64,000 bases of DNA from Saprospiraceae bacterium (GCA_028282725.1 JANQHF010000004.1:62001-126000); one strand, 5' to 3'. Numbered from the stretch's first letter, positions 29,101 through 38,536 are shown. Made by a program: numbers and translations. The notes: generated by a model from the sequence alone, not told the origin.

Positions 29101-30161
29101 CATCCACGATGGAAACTTGCAATTTTGACCCCCTCAGCATAACATTTGAAGTTCCGGAAATTTTAGAGATAACCACCGCAGATACACTATTACGTCTATG
29201 TGTAGGTGATAGCCTGATCACATTGGGTGCAGAGAGTAATGCAAGTCTGATCGTATGGACGGACCAGGATGATAATCTATTGACTACCGGTGATAGTATA
29301 ACTGTTGATATTCGGGAAATTTCTTCTGTCACAGCAACCGTGTCAGATGCCTTTGGTTGTTCGGAGTCCATTACATTTGACCTGGCTCCTTATATGTTTG
29401 ACATTACCATTGATGGACCATCGGAATTTGTTTGTGGAGCCGATCCGATCACCATTACCGCTACAGATAACACAGGTGCTAATCTATCGTATATGTGGAT
29501 TTCTGCTTCTGGTGTGGTCTCCGGTGAAGATGCCGCCAGTCCGACGATTGATCCTTTGAATGCGGAAGATCTCGTATTGGTCGCTACCCATGTAGACCTG
29601 AATTGCGTGACCGAAATCCCATTCCCCATTACGGGAGGACCCAATCCGACTGCTTCCATTAGTACGAATCCGGGAACCAACATTGTACTTGGCCAGACCG
29701 TTGATTTGAATGTTTCGACAGATGCGGCGGGTCCAACGTATTCATGGAGTAATGGTTCCACTACAAGCAGCATTTCGGTGATCCCCGATGAGACGACGAC
29801 TTATCGCGTTACTGTTACCGATGAAAATGGATGCACCGCCGAGGCCGAGGTGACCATTACGGTAGAAATAGTTTGTGATGAGAGCTCTCTGTTTATTCCG
29901 GATGCATTCTCTCCGAATAATGATAATGTAAATGACCTGCTCTTTGTTCGATTGAACGGGGCCGCTTCCGTGGACTTCCAGATATTGGACAGGTGGGGCA
30001 AGGAGGTGTTCCGAACCATGGATCAATCTGAAGGATGGAACGGACGACACCGCCAAAATGGAGATGAATTGTCACCGGACGTATATGCCTACTGCGTGAA
30101 AGTAACCTGCCCGGATGGCTCAGAAATCGTCAAGGCCGGTAATGTATCCCTGATCAGGTAA
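26196..30161 (+). CDS. Large PKD/Ig-like cell-surface protein with T9SS type B sorting domain
   Basis: The open frame gives 1321 residues from 26196, but the better start is the ATG at 26226, which opens the signal peptide (KNINRLAILGLILLCSGFVQ). An N-terminal domain rich in Cys (HIVGADMTFSC) is followed by several PKD or Ig-like units, for example FNWNFNYPNDDPAF and SPSFTYPERGTYLVQMTATGG, then repeated CxGD/xVTWDP beta units. The last 90 residues are a classic gliding-motility C-terminal (type B) domain: FIPDAFSPNNDNVNDLL, FQILDRWGKEVF, WNGRHRQNGDELSPDVYAY. It is expected to be exported by T9SS and held at the surface with the SprF and OmpA partners just upstream. Its stop overlaps the convergent acetyltransferase by 8 bp. 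Confidence 0.9.
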   Translation: MIMQVLMSQIMKNINRLAILGLILLCSGFVQELQATHIVGADMTFSCTAKDWYEIHLTVRRDCFNGDPEAVFDDPGYVGIYDAFGTPLNWLGSLGLVRMELVSVENIDPDVLGCAPDGTEICVSEARYVGKVFLPFREKGYILGYQRCCRNVTLSNIVNPLETGNTSFVCITEESLSTCNISPEFGNWPSITICAGVPLAFDASATDAEGDSLAYKLYTPHAGASLATPQPIPPEGPPYDEVEYAPGFSLENMLGSGTPLTIDETTGLLTATPGAVGQYLVGILVEEWRDGKEISKTRRNFEYNVIICDPEKLLSFEAPDVQCEGLTVNFVNTTFNQDRTFNWNFNYPNDDPAFMSNEVSPSFTYPERGTYLVQMTATGGPETCNTQVIKEVRVADSHLSASFEVNQPMCIGDQLTLRFNSTSEEPDPEESIVLSRFDIQAGNNTFSVEGSNPEITVPCASSISITHTVESSNTCTATTTQNFDSIPVNPPVSVEFFGDTLYVCPGEEIRLISNPNPEWTYTWTPETGLDLTDPSNPLASPEESTTYFVEVTNGDMIDSGSVRVERIDDILDIAIINNSGECADVADLTAVANNAMGFAVVYEWSLDQNFSSVVATGADVQIPIEGESATFYLRAGGERFCGSNVPNVTVERFAQGISAQFEPINTCVSPDGMVSVVTSNPDNPITVIWEPSDNITSGLNSQTVNITALEGQTEISLTYTAFDSEGCMKIDTIIVPVVDELIVMISGGPSVCNESSVYFASANVSNEFVSYEWSLDEGFADIISTDSIVMTDAPAGNTLYLRGRTELCESNVASIIIEESTGILDVDAPRRICVGDTADVELLIPAGDNLVVTWDPAQEIISGLNEPVVIIVGLATTSPSVILSYTATDGDSCILTGSIEIPYSTVIPPAPDPQIQCGTHGVSFVIDPIYEDGDVFWDFGTIAGETVTSTEANPLIDFGMPGIYSASLSSTMETCNFDPLSITFEVPEILEITTADTLLRLCVGDSLITLGAESNASLIVWTDQDDNLLTTGDSITVDIREISSVTATVSDAFGCSESITFDLAPYMFDITIDGPSEFVCGADPITITATDNTGANLSYMWISASGVVSGEDAASPTIDPLNAEDLVLVATHVDLNCVTEIPFPITGGPNPTASISTNPGTNIVLGQTVDLNVSTDAAGPTYSWSNGSTTSSISVIPDETTTYRVTVTDENGCTAEAEVTITVEIVCDESSLFIPDAFSPNNDNVNDLLFVRLNGAASVDFQILDRWGKEVFRTMDQSEGWNGRHRQNGDELSPDVYAYCVKVTCPDGSEIVKAGNVSLIR

Positions 30162-30699
30162 TTGCCCTCCAGGTACTTTGTTCCAATTGATAGAGGAAGT
30201 GTGCACATAGTGGACTCGATTCGGACAACTTCGGATGTAGAAACCTTCCATTTGGCGACATGCCGATCTTTTCCATTACCCGGACAGAAGGTGTATTTAA
30301 TACAGATGTAAAAGAATAAATGCGATCAAGGTTTAATTCAGCAAAGGCATAATTTCGAACAGCGGCTGCGGCTTCTGTTGCCAATTCCTTATTCCAGTAT
30401 TGTGCATCAAGTCTCCAGCCAATTTCAACACAAGGAGTAAAATGACTTTCAAACCCAGGATGTGAAAGTCCGGTAAAGCCAATAAATTGTCCTTCCGATT
30501 TCAATTCAAGAGCATTGATTCCATATCCCCATTCATGGATATGGTCTTTGATCCGGGCAAGGAGTCGAAGTGTTTCATCTTCGGTCAGGACAGATGGAAA
30601 ATATCTCATTACCTCTGAATTGCGGTTCATTTCAATGAATGGATGAATGTCAGATTTCTTCCAATTGCGGATAATCAGCCTGTCTGTTTCCAAGTACAT
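30154..30699 (-). CDS. GNAT N-acetyltransferase (RimJ/RimL-like)
   Basis: The protein has 181 residues. The opening YLETDRLIIRNWKKSDIHPF and the later IGFTGLSHPGFESHF, EIGWRLDAQYWNKELATEA and NTPSVRVMEKIGM are typical of the RimJ/RimL branch that acetylates protein N-termini or small amines with acetyl-CoA. WNKELATEAA occupies the place of the acetyl-CoA pyrophosphate loop (RxxGxG/A), here without the usual arginine-glycine pattern. Substrate is unknown. It is an isolated gene, convergent with the surface-protein operon and divergent from the BNR gene. Confidence 0.85.
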   Translation of the reverse strand: MYLETDRLIIRNWKKSDIHPFIEMNRNSEVMRYFPSVLTEDETLRLLARIKDHIHEWGYGINALELKSEGQFIGFTGLSHPGFESHFTPCVEIGWRLDAQYWNKELATEAAAAVRNYAFAELNLDRIYSFTSVLNTPSVRVMEKIGMSPNGRFLHPKLSESSPLCAHFLYQLEQSTWRAIT

Positions 30700-30825
30700 A
30701 TCAATACATTTCCATTCTGACAGAGTCTTTACGAATATTGGCCTGAGCAGGTTTGGAATGAAGCGTCATTTTGTATCTTGATCTGAACAAAATCATTTAT
30801 TTCCAACCAATCAACGAACAAGAAA

Positions 30826-33800
30826 ATGAAAATGCTCCTTTTTTTATTCTGTCTGGTATTCTTCAGTCCGGATTCACCTGTCCAAGCTCAATCAATTCCG
30901 GAGGATCAGCCTTTGGATACACTCTTCAAAGGTCTGAAATTCAGAAATATTGGCCCTTTTCGGGGAGGCAGAAGTGTGGCATCCTGCGGTGTGATCCAGG
31001 ACAACCAGACATACTACATGGGATCTACCGGAGGTGGCATTTGGAAAACAACAGATGCGGGAATAACCTGGATCAATATATCGGATGGCCAACTGAACAC
31101 GGGAAGCGTAGGTGCGATTGCCGTATCTGAATCTGATCCCAATGTCATTTATGCTGGTATGGGAGAACATGCCGTAAGGGGAGTCATGACCTCTCATGGA
31201 GATGGCATTTATAAATCGACTGATGCTGGCAAGACCTGGAAGCATATGGGTCTTGCGGATAGTCGTCATATTGCGGAGATTCGGATCCATCCGGGCGATC
31301 CGGAGGTAGTATGGGTAGCTGTTCAGGGTGCTCTTCATGGCGACAGCGAATCGAGAGGAGTGTATAAGTCGGTGGATGGCGGTGCAAGTTGGAAAAAGGT
31401 CCTCTATGTGGATGAAAAGACAGGAGCTGCTGATTTGACGATTGATCATTCGAATCCGCGAATACTTTTCGCATCGATGTGGGATCATCGCAGGACACCG
31501 TGGCAGGTGCGAAGTGGCGGCGCCGGATCTGCCATTTACAAATCCACTGATGGTGGCGAGTCCTGGGAGAAAGTATCCGGTGGACTGCCTGATGAACTAG
31601 GAAAAACGGCAGTAGATATTTCCCGGGCCAACCCTATGGTTATCTATGCCAATGTTGAATCTGAAGGTACCAAAGGAGGGGTCTATCGTTCTGACGATGC
31701 TGGAAAGACATGGAATCAAACCACAAAAGACAGAATCACAGTAGCAAGAGCATGGTATTACATCGAAATATTTGCCGATCCTCAGGATGAGAATACCGTT
31801 TACGTATTGAATGCACCCATGCTAAAATCAATAGACGGTGGTAAGTCCTTTCGGTCGATCAGAAATCCTCATGGAGATCAACACCATATGTGGATCAACC
31901 CGGATCACCCGGACAATATCATCCTGTCAAATGATGGAGGTGCCTGTGTCACGTTTAATGGCGGACAATCCTGGTCTTCCCAGCAAAATCAACCTACGAT
32001 TCAATTCTACCGTGTAATTACCGACAATTTATTTCCGTACAACGTCTACGGAGGGCAGCAGGACAATTCCTCCATTGTGACCGCAAGCAGAACGACGGGT
32101 GGGGGAATCGGATGGAAAGATTGGTTTTCCGGACCGGGATGTGAGTGTGCTTTCATTGCTTTCGATCCCGATCATCCGACATTGATGTATGGTGGATGTT
32201 ACCAGGGAAATATCGAAGTTATGGACAGAGAGACAAGAGAAGGAGTGGACATCATGGCTTATCCAACTGCGGGTTTGGGTTGGACTCCCGGTGAAATGAA
32301 ATACCGGTTTAACTGGAATGCTCCGATTGTTGCCTCGCCACAGGATCCTAATGTGATTTACCACTGTAGTAACCAGGTGTTGGTCACGAGAAATCAAGGC
32401 ATGACATGGACAGAATTGAGCCCCGATCTTACCAGAAATGAAAAATCAAAACAAGTAGTCGGTGGTACACCCTATACCAATGAGGGAGCAGGAGGAGAAG
32501 TATACAACACAATCAGCTACCTCGAAGCTTCTCCCCATTCTGATCAGGTCTTGTGGGCAGGTAGCGATTGTGGTCTTGTACATGTGACACAAGATGCAGG
32601 GGCGTCCTGGCAAAATGTAACTCCTGATGGACTTGAAGAGTCGTTGATCAATGCGATAGATGTATCGCCTCATGATGCCGCAACCGCATATATTGCGGTC
32701 ACGAGATACAAATTCAATGACTTCACTCCATTGATCTACAGGACTGATGATTTTGGTAAGAACTGGGATTTGATTACCGAAGGAATAGCGACAGAAGATT
32801 TTGTCCGCGTGGTCAGAGAAGATATGAAGAGACCGGGATTGTTGTATGCAGGGACGGAAACCGGTCTTTACATCTCTTACAATAATGGAGACTTATGGGA
32901 ACGGATCAACCTGAATTTACCTGTTTGCCCGATTACCGATTTGACTTTCCGGGACAATGATTTGGTCATTGCAACATCGGGACGATCCTTTTGGATCCTC
33001 GACGATCTTGCAGCCGTTCAGTCTGGCTGGGATGTCATGGGTGATGCCTTGGTCCTGTATACGCCAAAACCAAGTTACAGGGTGACCGGTGGAGGTAGTG
33101 TCCGTCCGGGTCGAGCACTTGGCCAAAACCCTTTATCCGGCATGACAATAGATTATTATATTCCGGAGGGACATGATGATTCCCTTGAAGTCCGAATGGA
33201 GATCCTCGATGAAGAAGGAACCAATCTTCGTTCTTACTCCAGCAAACCGGATAAAAACTTCATGAGCTTCCCGGGAGGTCCTTCTCGTCCACGTGTATTA
33301 CCTGTTCAACAGGGAGTAAACAGGTTCAATTGGGATCTCAGGAGGATGCCGGTTGAAGGCGTAGACAAGGTATTCTTGCTTGGTGGATATAGTGGAGCAC
33401 GCGTTCCCCCGGGCAATTATACCATTCGGATGAAGGTGGGTGACCAGACCACGGAAACAGTAGCCCAGTTAAAGGCAGACCCCAGGATCCCGGCAGAACC
33501 TCATGAATATATTGATCAATATGAATTAATGATCGAAACCGAGACCATGGCAAAAAAATGCCAGAAAATGGTGAATCAACTTCGTGGGGTAAAGTCCCAG
33601 TTGACCGTCCTTAACAAACTCGCAAAGAATCATCCGGGTACAGACGCCCTGGTATCCATCGGTGATAGTATTGTCAACGTAATGAAGACCTGGGAAGAAA
33701 AAATTATACAGCCGGACCAGAAAACCTTCCAGGATGTAATCAATTTTCCCAACAGACTTAATGCTGAAATCACAAGTTTGCTCTCAAGGATGTCGGGAAT

Positions 33801-33966
33801 GCAGCCCAAGGTTAGTAATGGAATCAAACAGAGATTGGCAGATTTGCGGTCCGAATATGCTCAGCGGCAGAGTGAAAAGGACCACATTGTAAACGTCTTG
33901 TTTACGCAATACAATGAACTGTTTAAAGCATCAGAAATCGATGTACTGACAATTCCGGATGAATAG
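30826..33966 (+). CDS. Secreted BNR/sortilin-like beta-propeller protein
   Basis: The protein has 1046 residues. A signal peptide (MKMLLFLFCLVFFSPDSPVQAQ) leads into KFRNIGPFRGGRSVA and then many Asp-box (BNR) repeats: STGGGIWKTTDAGITW, GDGIYKSTDAGKTWKHMG, SRGVYKSVDGGASWKKV, AIYKSTDGGESWEKV, GVYRSDDAGKTWNQT. The C-terminal third is a beta-sandwich-like segment (RVLPVQQGVNRFNWDLR) followed by a helical tail. This combination is common in Bacteroidota proteins labelled VPS10/sortilin-type glycosyl hydrolase, but I see no proof of hydrolase activity. Binding or scaffolding is equally possible. No T9SS sorting domain is seen at its end (FKASEIDVLTIPDE). Confidence 0.85.
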   Translation: MKMLLFLFCLVFFSPDSPVQAQSIPEDQPLDTLFKGLKFRNIGPFRGGRSVASCGVIQDNQTYYMGSTGGGIWKTTDAGITWINISDGQLNTGSVGAIAVSESDPNVIYAGMGEHAVRGVMTSHGDGIYKSTDAGKTWKHMGLADSRHIAEIRIHPGDPEVVWVAVQGALHGDSESRGVYKSVDGGASWKKVLYVDEKTGAADLTIDHSNPRILFASMWDHRRTPWQVRSGGAGSAIYKSTDGGESWEKVSGGLPDELGKTAVDISRANPMVIYANVESEGTKGGVYRSDDAGKTWNQTTKDRITVARAWYYIEIFADPQDENTVYVLNAPMLKSIDGGKSFRSIRNPHGDQHHMWINPDHPDNIILSNDGGACVTFNGGQSWSSQQNQPTIQFYRVITDNLFPYNVYGGQQDNSSIVTASRTTGGGIGWKDWFSGPGCECAFIAFDPDHPTLMYGGCYQGNIEVMDRETREGVDIMAYPTAGLGWTPGEMKYRFNWNAPIVASPQDPNVIYHCSNQVLVTRNQGMTWTELSPDLTRNEKSKQVVGGTPYTNEGAGGEVYNTISYLEASPHSDQVLWAGSDCGLVHVTQDAGASWQNVTPDGLEESLINAIDVSPHDAATAYIAVTRYKFNDFTPLIYRTDDFGKNWDLITEGIATEDFVRVVREDMKRPGLLYAGTETGLYISYNNGDLWERINLNLPVCPITDLTFRDNDLVIATSGRSFWILDDLAAVQSGWDVMGDALVLYTPKPSYRVTGGGSVRPGRALGQNPLSGMTIDYYIPEGHDDSLEVRMEILDEEGTNLRSYSSKPDKNFMSFPGGPSRPRVLPVQQGVNRFNWDLRRMPVEGVDKVFLLGGYSGARVPPGNYTIRMKVGDQTTETVAQLKADPRIPAEPHEYIDQYELMIETETMAKKCQKMVNQLRGVKSQLTVLNKLAKNHPGTDALVSIGDSIVNVMKTWEEKIIQPDQKTFQDVINFPNRLNAEITSLLSRMSGMQPKVSNGIKQRLADLRSEYAQRQSEKDHIVNVLFTQYNELFKASEIDVLTIPDE

Positions 33967-33972
33967 AGATGT

Positions 33973-34497
33973 TCAGAGACTATTCCGCACGTCGTCAGGC
34001 ATTGTGCGGTTGGTCTCTTCGAGCAGGTTATTATAGAAAGAAATCCCCTCAAGGGTCAACAGATTACCGAACAACGGTTTTTCATCTTTGATGAATACCT
34101 GGAAAACACATAGGTCGTCGAAATAGATATCTGCTTCTATGATGATATCTCCTTTGCCCATGTAGATCTTCCGGGCAAGAGGTTGACAAGTAGTAGGCAG
34201 TCCCTTTATCGGTTGATTAGACAAAAAACTAAGATCCTGGAAGACAAGTTGACTCCCATCCTGGTTCATGCTCAATGGCAGTGTATTGAACATGTAATCA
34301 ATATGATCGGCATCCCGCAATATCATCTGAAGTGTGAGTTGATCGATGCCTTCTTCAGAAAATCCTTCCGGTACTGTTATCCGGGCTCCTGCGGGTATCC
34401 CGGCCGTGTACGTGTTATCTGTCTCAAGGGGAGCAGGTTGCTTACAAGAAGCAGTAATCAGCAATAATAGCAGGATGATTACGACATAATCTTTCAT
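33973..34497 (-). CDS. Hypothetical lipoprotein
   Basis: I place the start at the ATG at 34495-34497. It opens a lipoprotein signal (MKDYVVIILLLLLITASCKQ) with lipobox ITASC; the longer upstream reading frame overlaps the neighbouring gene and has no signal. The mature protein is about 157 residues, alpha/beta in appearance, with CQPL and DLCVFQVFIKDEKPLF. No family was recognised. It is downstream of the LVIVD surface protein and only 6 bp from the end of the convergent BNR gene. Confidence 0.75.
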   Translation of the reverse strand: MKDYVVIILLLLLITASCKQPAPLETDNTYTAGIPAGARITVPEGFSEEGIDQLTLQMILRDADHIDYMFNTLPLSMNQDGSQLVFQDLSFLSNQPIKGLPTTCQPLARKIYMGKGDIIIEADIYFDDLCVFQVFIKDEKPLFGNLLTLEGISFYNNLLEETNRTMPDDVRNSL

Positions 34498-34540
34498 GAG
34501 GACGCTAAGGTATGACTCTTTCTGAATTCTTTTGTGAGGA

Positions 34541-36910
34541 TCAGAGTTTGATCCATTTGCTGCTTGACCTGACCCCTGATGAGAATAGGAACTCCAATGT
34601 ATAGATACCTTCCGGAAGGAAGCCGAGTTCCAGCTCAGGTTCAGGATCTCTTTGATCAAAAATGACCTTTCCACTCAAATCGAAGATGATCATCCTGACC
34701 AGCTTTTCATTTGTTCTGGGTTCGACATATAAGATCCCGTTTGAGGGATTGGGTGAAATAGCTACCTCTATCTCTTCCTGGTTATCCGGGTATACCGGTA
34801 AGGGACCTTCGTATACCCTGAATTTATCGATACCTCCTTCTACGAGGTGACCTGAATCCGGGTGATCATTAACTTCGATCCGGAGACGCACTATTCTTTC
34901 GCGACGATAAATGGAATCAACGAAGATCTGAATCGGGTCATACCAGCGTCCTCCTACCTGACGATTGTCAATGACAATATATGTCAAATATTCGCCCCGG
35001 TCACTCTCGAGGAATATCTTCATCGTATCGTTGGGCAGGGAGGCTCCTCCGTCATTAAAAAACCAGGGAGTAATTTCAATGATCGCATTCTGGAATTCGG
35101 AAACGTCGATATCCGGAGAAGTCAGAATTGCCGTCCCGTCATCAACGTCATCGGCACCAACCGACCCGCTGTTGTTTCCGGTGACGAAACAGTACTCATT
35201 CAAGTCATCCGGGACGTCCTGACTGGGATTGGAATCAGATGAATTGTAAAAAGTGCCTACCGGGATCGCCCTTGTCCAGTTGCCCCTGACGGCATCACCT
35301 GATGAGGTCCAGCCAAGATCAACAAAGAAATCATCTTCATATCCTTTTTCAAGGACAATGGGCTCTTGTAATCGTTCAAAGATATCCCTCGTAATCTTTT
35401 TCCCTTTATAGCCCCACGCTCCAACATACACATCGTATGTATTGATGGCGATATTCGATCTGTACAATCCCGTTTCATCCGTATATGCTTCTGCCTGGCG
35501 GTCCGCACTTTGTATTAAGACGCCTGCATTGGGAATGGATTTGCCTGCTTCATCGACAATGTATCCGGCTATATTGATTATTGAACTTTTCCGAACGAGG
35601 CGAATATCTTCTTCGACGACCATTCCCGCCGTGAGTTCGATCGTCAATGTATCGCTGAAATAGTCAGGATGTTCTACGATCACCTGGTAGGTGCCGCTTT
35701 GCGAAACTCCTGTTTTATAATCGCCCAATGCATTGCTGGAATTCGCGTTGTCCACTTCATCACCTATTTTGATGATCGCTGCATTTACCGGGAATCCGGA
35801 TTGAGCGTCAACGATGTTGCCTTCCAAATACGCTGCCCGTTTGTATTCAGGTTGCAGGACAAACAGTCCGCCGGAAAGATCTGAGACCAGGACAAGGCCG
35901 GACGGGAGATAGGGGTAGGCACCCCATGCTCCTTCAAACCCCTGACGTTCCAATAGATACGTATCATATTCACCCACCTTCACCAGGTTATCGGGTCTGT
36001 GTGCATCAACGATGATGACTCCCTCGACATACCAGGAAGTCACAAGAAATCCGTTATAATAATGAGTATTATGCGGTATGATATCCATGCCCTTCATTGG
36101 CCGGAATTGATCGATGCGCTGAGGATTTTCGATATTCCGTATATCATAGGCCTCAAGGGAAGCATCGGGTCGTTCATCGGTCGTAAAGACGTAATTACCG
36201 TCATCTGACGGCCAGGCATTGTGTGTAAAGGAAGAACCCGTCCGTACCCTTGAAATCAATCGGGGACTGGACAAGTTGGAGATATCGTAGATTCCGAGAT
36301 TTCCTTCGTTGATCTCAGAGGCAAATAGAGTGTCGCCTCTGGTAATCACATCATGAGCGTATCTTTCATTCAAAGTGCCCACATGAATGGGTTGCAAGGG
36401 GTCAGTTGCTATGTCCAAAACCAGGACTCCACCGACACCTATGTTGCATCCCGCAAGGAATGCGAGACCCTTGTCAGTATCAATCCACAAATTATGACAG
36501 GTCTCAAGGGGCGATCGTACCTCCTCCACAACAATCGTATCCTGGAATCTGACCGATGAAATACTCTGGGGCGCATTGCGCATGTCGATTATCGTCAAAC
36601 CATCCTGACCTACCTGTGTAACCTCGTAGACAAACTGGTCAAAAGTCTTGAAGTCTCTCCAGATGGATCTGGCACCGCTTACGATATCGACCAATTCCGG
36701 TTGCCCGGGGTTAACCAAACTATAGATTCGACAGTCTCTTTCCGTACCGATGACGGCATATTCCGTACCATTGGGTGCTACGTATCCCCAGATATCATTG
36801 GTCCTGTAGGGTTGTCGTACCTGAGTGACAAACCCAATATTAAAATCCTTTTGTGCCTGGAGCAGAGAGGTGATTAGAAAAATACAAAGAACCGAGCAGA
36901 TGAATTTCAT
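34541..36910 (-). CDS. LVIVD-repeat (choice-of-anchor B) surface protein with T9SS type A sorting domain
   Basis: The start is set to the ATG at 36908-36910, which begins the signal peptide (KFICSVLCIFLITSLLQAQ); an upstream in-frame extension lacks one. This gives 789 residues. The N-terminal half has about seven LVIVD-like propeller repeats (YEVTQVGQDGLTIIDMRNA, VDAHRPDNLVKVGEYDTYL). Two carboxypeptidase-regulatory-like beta domains follow (AAYLEGNIVDAQSGFPVNAA; IINIAGYIVDEAGKSIPNAG), then a jelly-roll-like part. The last 75 residues are a type A T9SS domain (VAISPNPSNGILYVEP; IIFDLSGKVIF). It is expected at the cell surface. The 5' end is separated by about 110 bp from the divergent ArsC-like gene. 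Confidence 0.88.
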   Translation of the reverse strand: MKFICSVLCIFLITSLLQAQKDFNIGFVTQVRQPYRTNDIWGYVAPNGTEYAVIGTERDCRIYSLVNPGQPELVDIVSGARSIWRDFKTFDQFVYEVTQVGQDGLTIIDMRNAPQSISSVRFQDTIVVEEVRSPLETCHNLWIDTDKGLAFLAGCNIGVGGVLVLDIATDPLQPIHVGTLNERYAHDVITRGDTLFASEINEGNLGIYDISNLSSPRLISRVRTGSSFTHNAWPSDDGNYVFTTDERPDASLEAYDIRNIENPQRIDQFRPMKGMDIIPHNTHYYNGFLVTSWYVEGVIIVDAHRPDNLVKVGEYDTYLLERQGFEGAWGAYPYLPSGLVLVSDLSGGLFVLQPEYKRAAYLEGNIVDAQSGFPVNAAIIKIGDEVDNANSSNALGDYKTGVSQSGTYQVIVEHPDYFSDTLTIELTAGMVVEEDIRLVRKSSIINIAGYIVDEAGKSIPNAGVLIQSADRQAEAYTDETGLYRSNIAINTYDVYVGAWGYKGKKITRDIFERLQEPIVLEKGYEDDFFVDLGWTSSGDAVRGNWTRAIPVGTFYNSSDSNPSQDVPDDLNEYCFVTGNNSGSVGADDVDDGTAILTSPDIDVSEFQNAIIEITPWFFNDGGASLPNDTMKIFLESDRGEYLTYIVIDNRQVGGRWYDPIQIFVDSIYRRERIVRLRIEVNDHPDSGHLVEGGIDKFRVYEGPLPVYPDNQEEIEVAISPNPSNGILYVEPRTNEKLVRMIIFDLSGKVIFDQRDPEPELELGFLPEGIYTLEFLFSSGVRSSSKWIKL

Positions 36911-37018
36911 TCGATGATCATCAGTAATCAATGTAAGCTTAAAGAAATAAACGCATATCTTATTGCATTTGATGCCATTATTTCCTCTCTTTGTCTCTCT
37001 CATATCAAAAATGGTTTT

Positions 37019-37357
37019 ATGAAAATTTGGCACAATCCCAGGTGTAGAAAGAGCCGCGAAACGCTTCAAATCCTGGAGGATAAAGGGCAATCTCCGGATA
37101 TTTTTCTGTATTTGAAGGAAGATATTTCCAAAGGTGATCTGAAGAGAGCCTTGAAAAAGCTGGGGGTTCCGGCATCGGCATTGGTACGAAAGGGGGAATC
37201 CATTTTCAAAGAAAAATTCAAAGGCCAGGATTTATCTGAGGACCTGTGGATCGAAGCAATGATCCAATATCCTCAATTGATCGAACGACCCATTGTCATC
37301 AGGGATGAACGGGCAGTGCTGGGGCGACCTCCTGAAAATGTCCTTGAAATCATCTGA
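37019..37357 (+). CDS. ArsC/Spx-family protein (arsenate reductase-like)
   Basis: The start is the ATG at 37019-37021, giving 112 residues and the family's normal N-terminus MKIWHNPRCRKSRETL. Cys9 is the catalytic-position cysteine. ELIERPIVIRDERAVLGRPPE-type residues at the end (RPIVIRDERAVLGRPP) supply the arginines that bind the oxyanion in ArsC. Glutaredoxin-coupled arsenate reductases and the regulatory Spx/YffB relatives share this fold, and no ars genes are nearby, so the actual role is open. It is divergent from the LVIVD protein and convergent with the redoxin gene (6-bp gap). Confidence 0.85.
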   Translation: MKIWHNPRCRKSRETLQILEDKGQSPDIFLYLKEDISKGDLKRALKKLGVPASALVRKGESIFKEKFKGQDLSEDLWIEAMIQYPQLIERPIVIRDERAVLGRPPENVLEII

Positions 37358-37363
37358 TAAGGC

Positions 37364-38536
37364 CTAGTACACCCGGCCAATTTTTGGATGATCGACAATT
37401 GTCTTCTTCAACTTCATGAAGTCAACCTCACCCTGGTGACGCCACACGATCCTTCCTCCGGGTTCGACTAATGCCGTATAGGGCAGGGCTCCATTCCACT
37501 CTGAATCCACAGACTCAATCAAGGCATATTTATCATCATTCGTTACAATGTAATTGGTTAATGCGGATTGGGCTTTTCGAAGAAAGGCAAGCGCCTTATC
37601 CTTATTCGACAGCTTATCGGCAGAAACGGAGACGAATTCGAAATCACGGGCTCCGAACATTCTTTGAATGACTACGAACTCAGGGTATTCCAGCCGGCAG
37701 GGTCCACACCACGTGGCCCATACATTAATAAGCCTTAATTTATCACCATCATTGGCCATGAGGTTTTTGAGTTCCTTGAGATCGATTTCGTCCAGTCGTA
37801 CCTCCTTTTCAGCCCATTCACGATCTATTTTATCACGAAGTTTGGTCTTCCATCCCCACTTAGTAGAGCATCCAAATGTCTTGGTTACTGGTTGATCAAC
37901 CGTTTTTCCGGCGAGCGTTTGGTCAATGGCGCTTCTCAAATCCTCAGCATTTCCGGTACCCGGCTTTTCCTTGCCATCAAGCCGTCCAACATAGGTCAGC
38001 TTTCTCGAACGATCAAAGACAAAACAATGCGGGGTCGCGACAGGTCCATAAGCAAGGGATGCGGTCTGCGTATCTCCATCGTAGAGATAGGGAAAATTGA
38101 AATCGTGCAAGTCTGCACGTAATACCATATCCTCGAAGGTATCACCAAGGTCGGAGTAACCCAGTTCTTCGTACAACAATCCAAGCGGGCTATTGGGAGA
38201 GATACCTATGACTTGTACACTGCGATCCTTGTAATCCTGTACGATGGATTTGATCCGATCTTCATATGCCTGCGCAGTGGGACAATGGTTGCATGTGAAT
38301 ATGATGACCAGCACATCATATTCACTAAAATCTTTCAGACTATAATACCGTCTATCCACTCCGGGCAAATTGAAATCAGGAGCTTTGGCACCGATTTCAA
38401 GGGTCTTGATTTCCTGTTCGATTACTTCTTGCGGTGAAGAGACAAAGTTGAAATCATTCGCGAGACCCGACGGTGCTTGAATGTCGCACTGGCAGAAAGC
38501 GATCAACAATAAAAATAAAAAGACAGTCTTTTTCAT
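37364..38536 (-). CDS. Secreted protein with two thioredoxin-fold domains
   Basis: The ATG at 38534-38536 is preferred to an upstream TTG because it opens the signal peptide (KKTVFLFLLLIAFCQC). The result is 390 residues. The first domain is peroxiredoxin/ResA-like (LEIGAKAPDFNLPGVDRRYY; TCNHCPTAQAYEDRI, a CxxC). The second is TlpA-like with NVWATWCGPCRLEYPEF, a WCGPC active site. Both are probably periplasmic, tethered if the CQC segment is lipidated, though it is not a clean lipobox. It opens a group with a cytochrome c, SCO1 and a small lipoprotein on the same strand, which suggests redox or metal handling. Confidence 0.85.
   Translation of the reverse strand: MKKTVFLFLLLIAFCQCDIQAPSGLANDFNFVSSPQEVIEQEIKTLEIGAKAPDFNLPGVDRRYYSLKDFSEYDVLVIIFTCNHCPTAQAYEDRIKSIVQDYKDRSVQVIGISPNSPLGLLYEELGYSDLGDTFEDMVLRADLHDFNFPYLYDGDTQTASLAYGPVATPHCFVFDRSRKLTYVGRLDGKEKPGTGNAEDLRSAIDQTLAGKTVDQPVTKTFGCSTKWGWKTKLRDKIDREWAEKEVRLDEIDLKELKNLMANDGDKLRLINVWATWCGPCRLEYPEFVVIQRMFGARDFEFVSVSADKLSNKDKALAFLRKAQSALTNYIVTNDDKYALIESVDSEWNGALPYTALVEPGGRIVWRHQGEVDFMKLKKTIVDHPKIGRVY

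Noticed and set aside
34498..34674. N-terminal extension of the lipoprotein at 33973-34497
   Set aside because: The extension overlaps the 3' end of the neighbouring surface-protein gene and would bury the lipoprotein signal.
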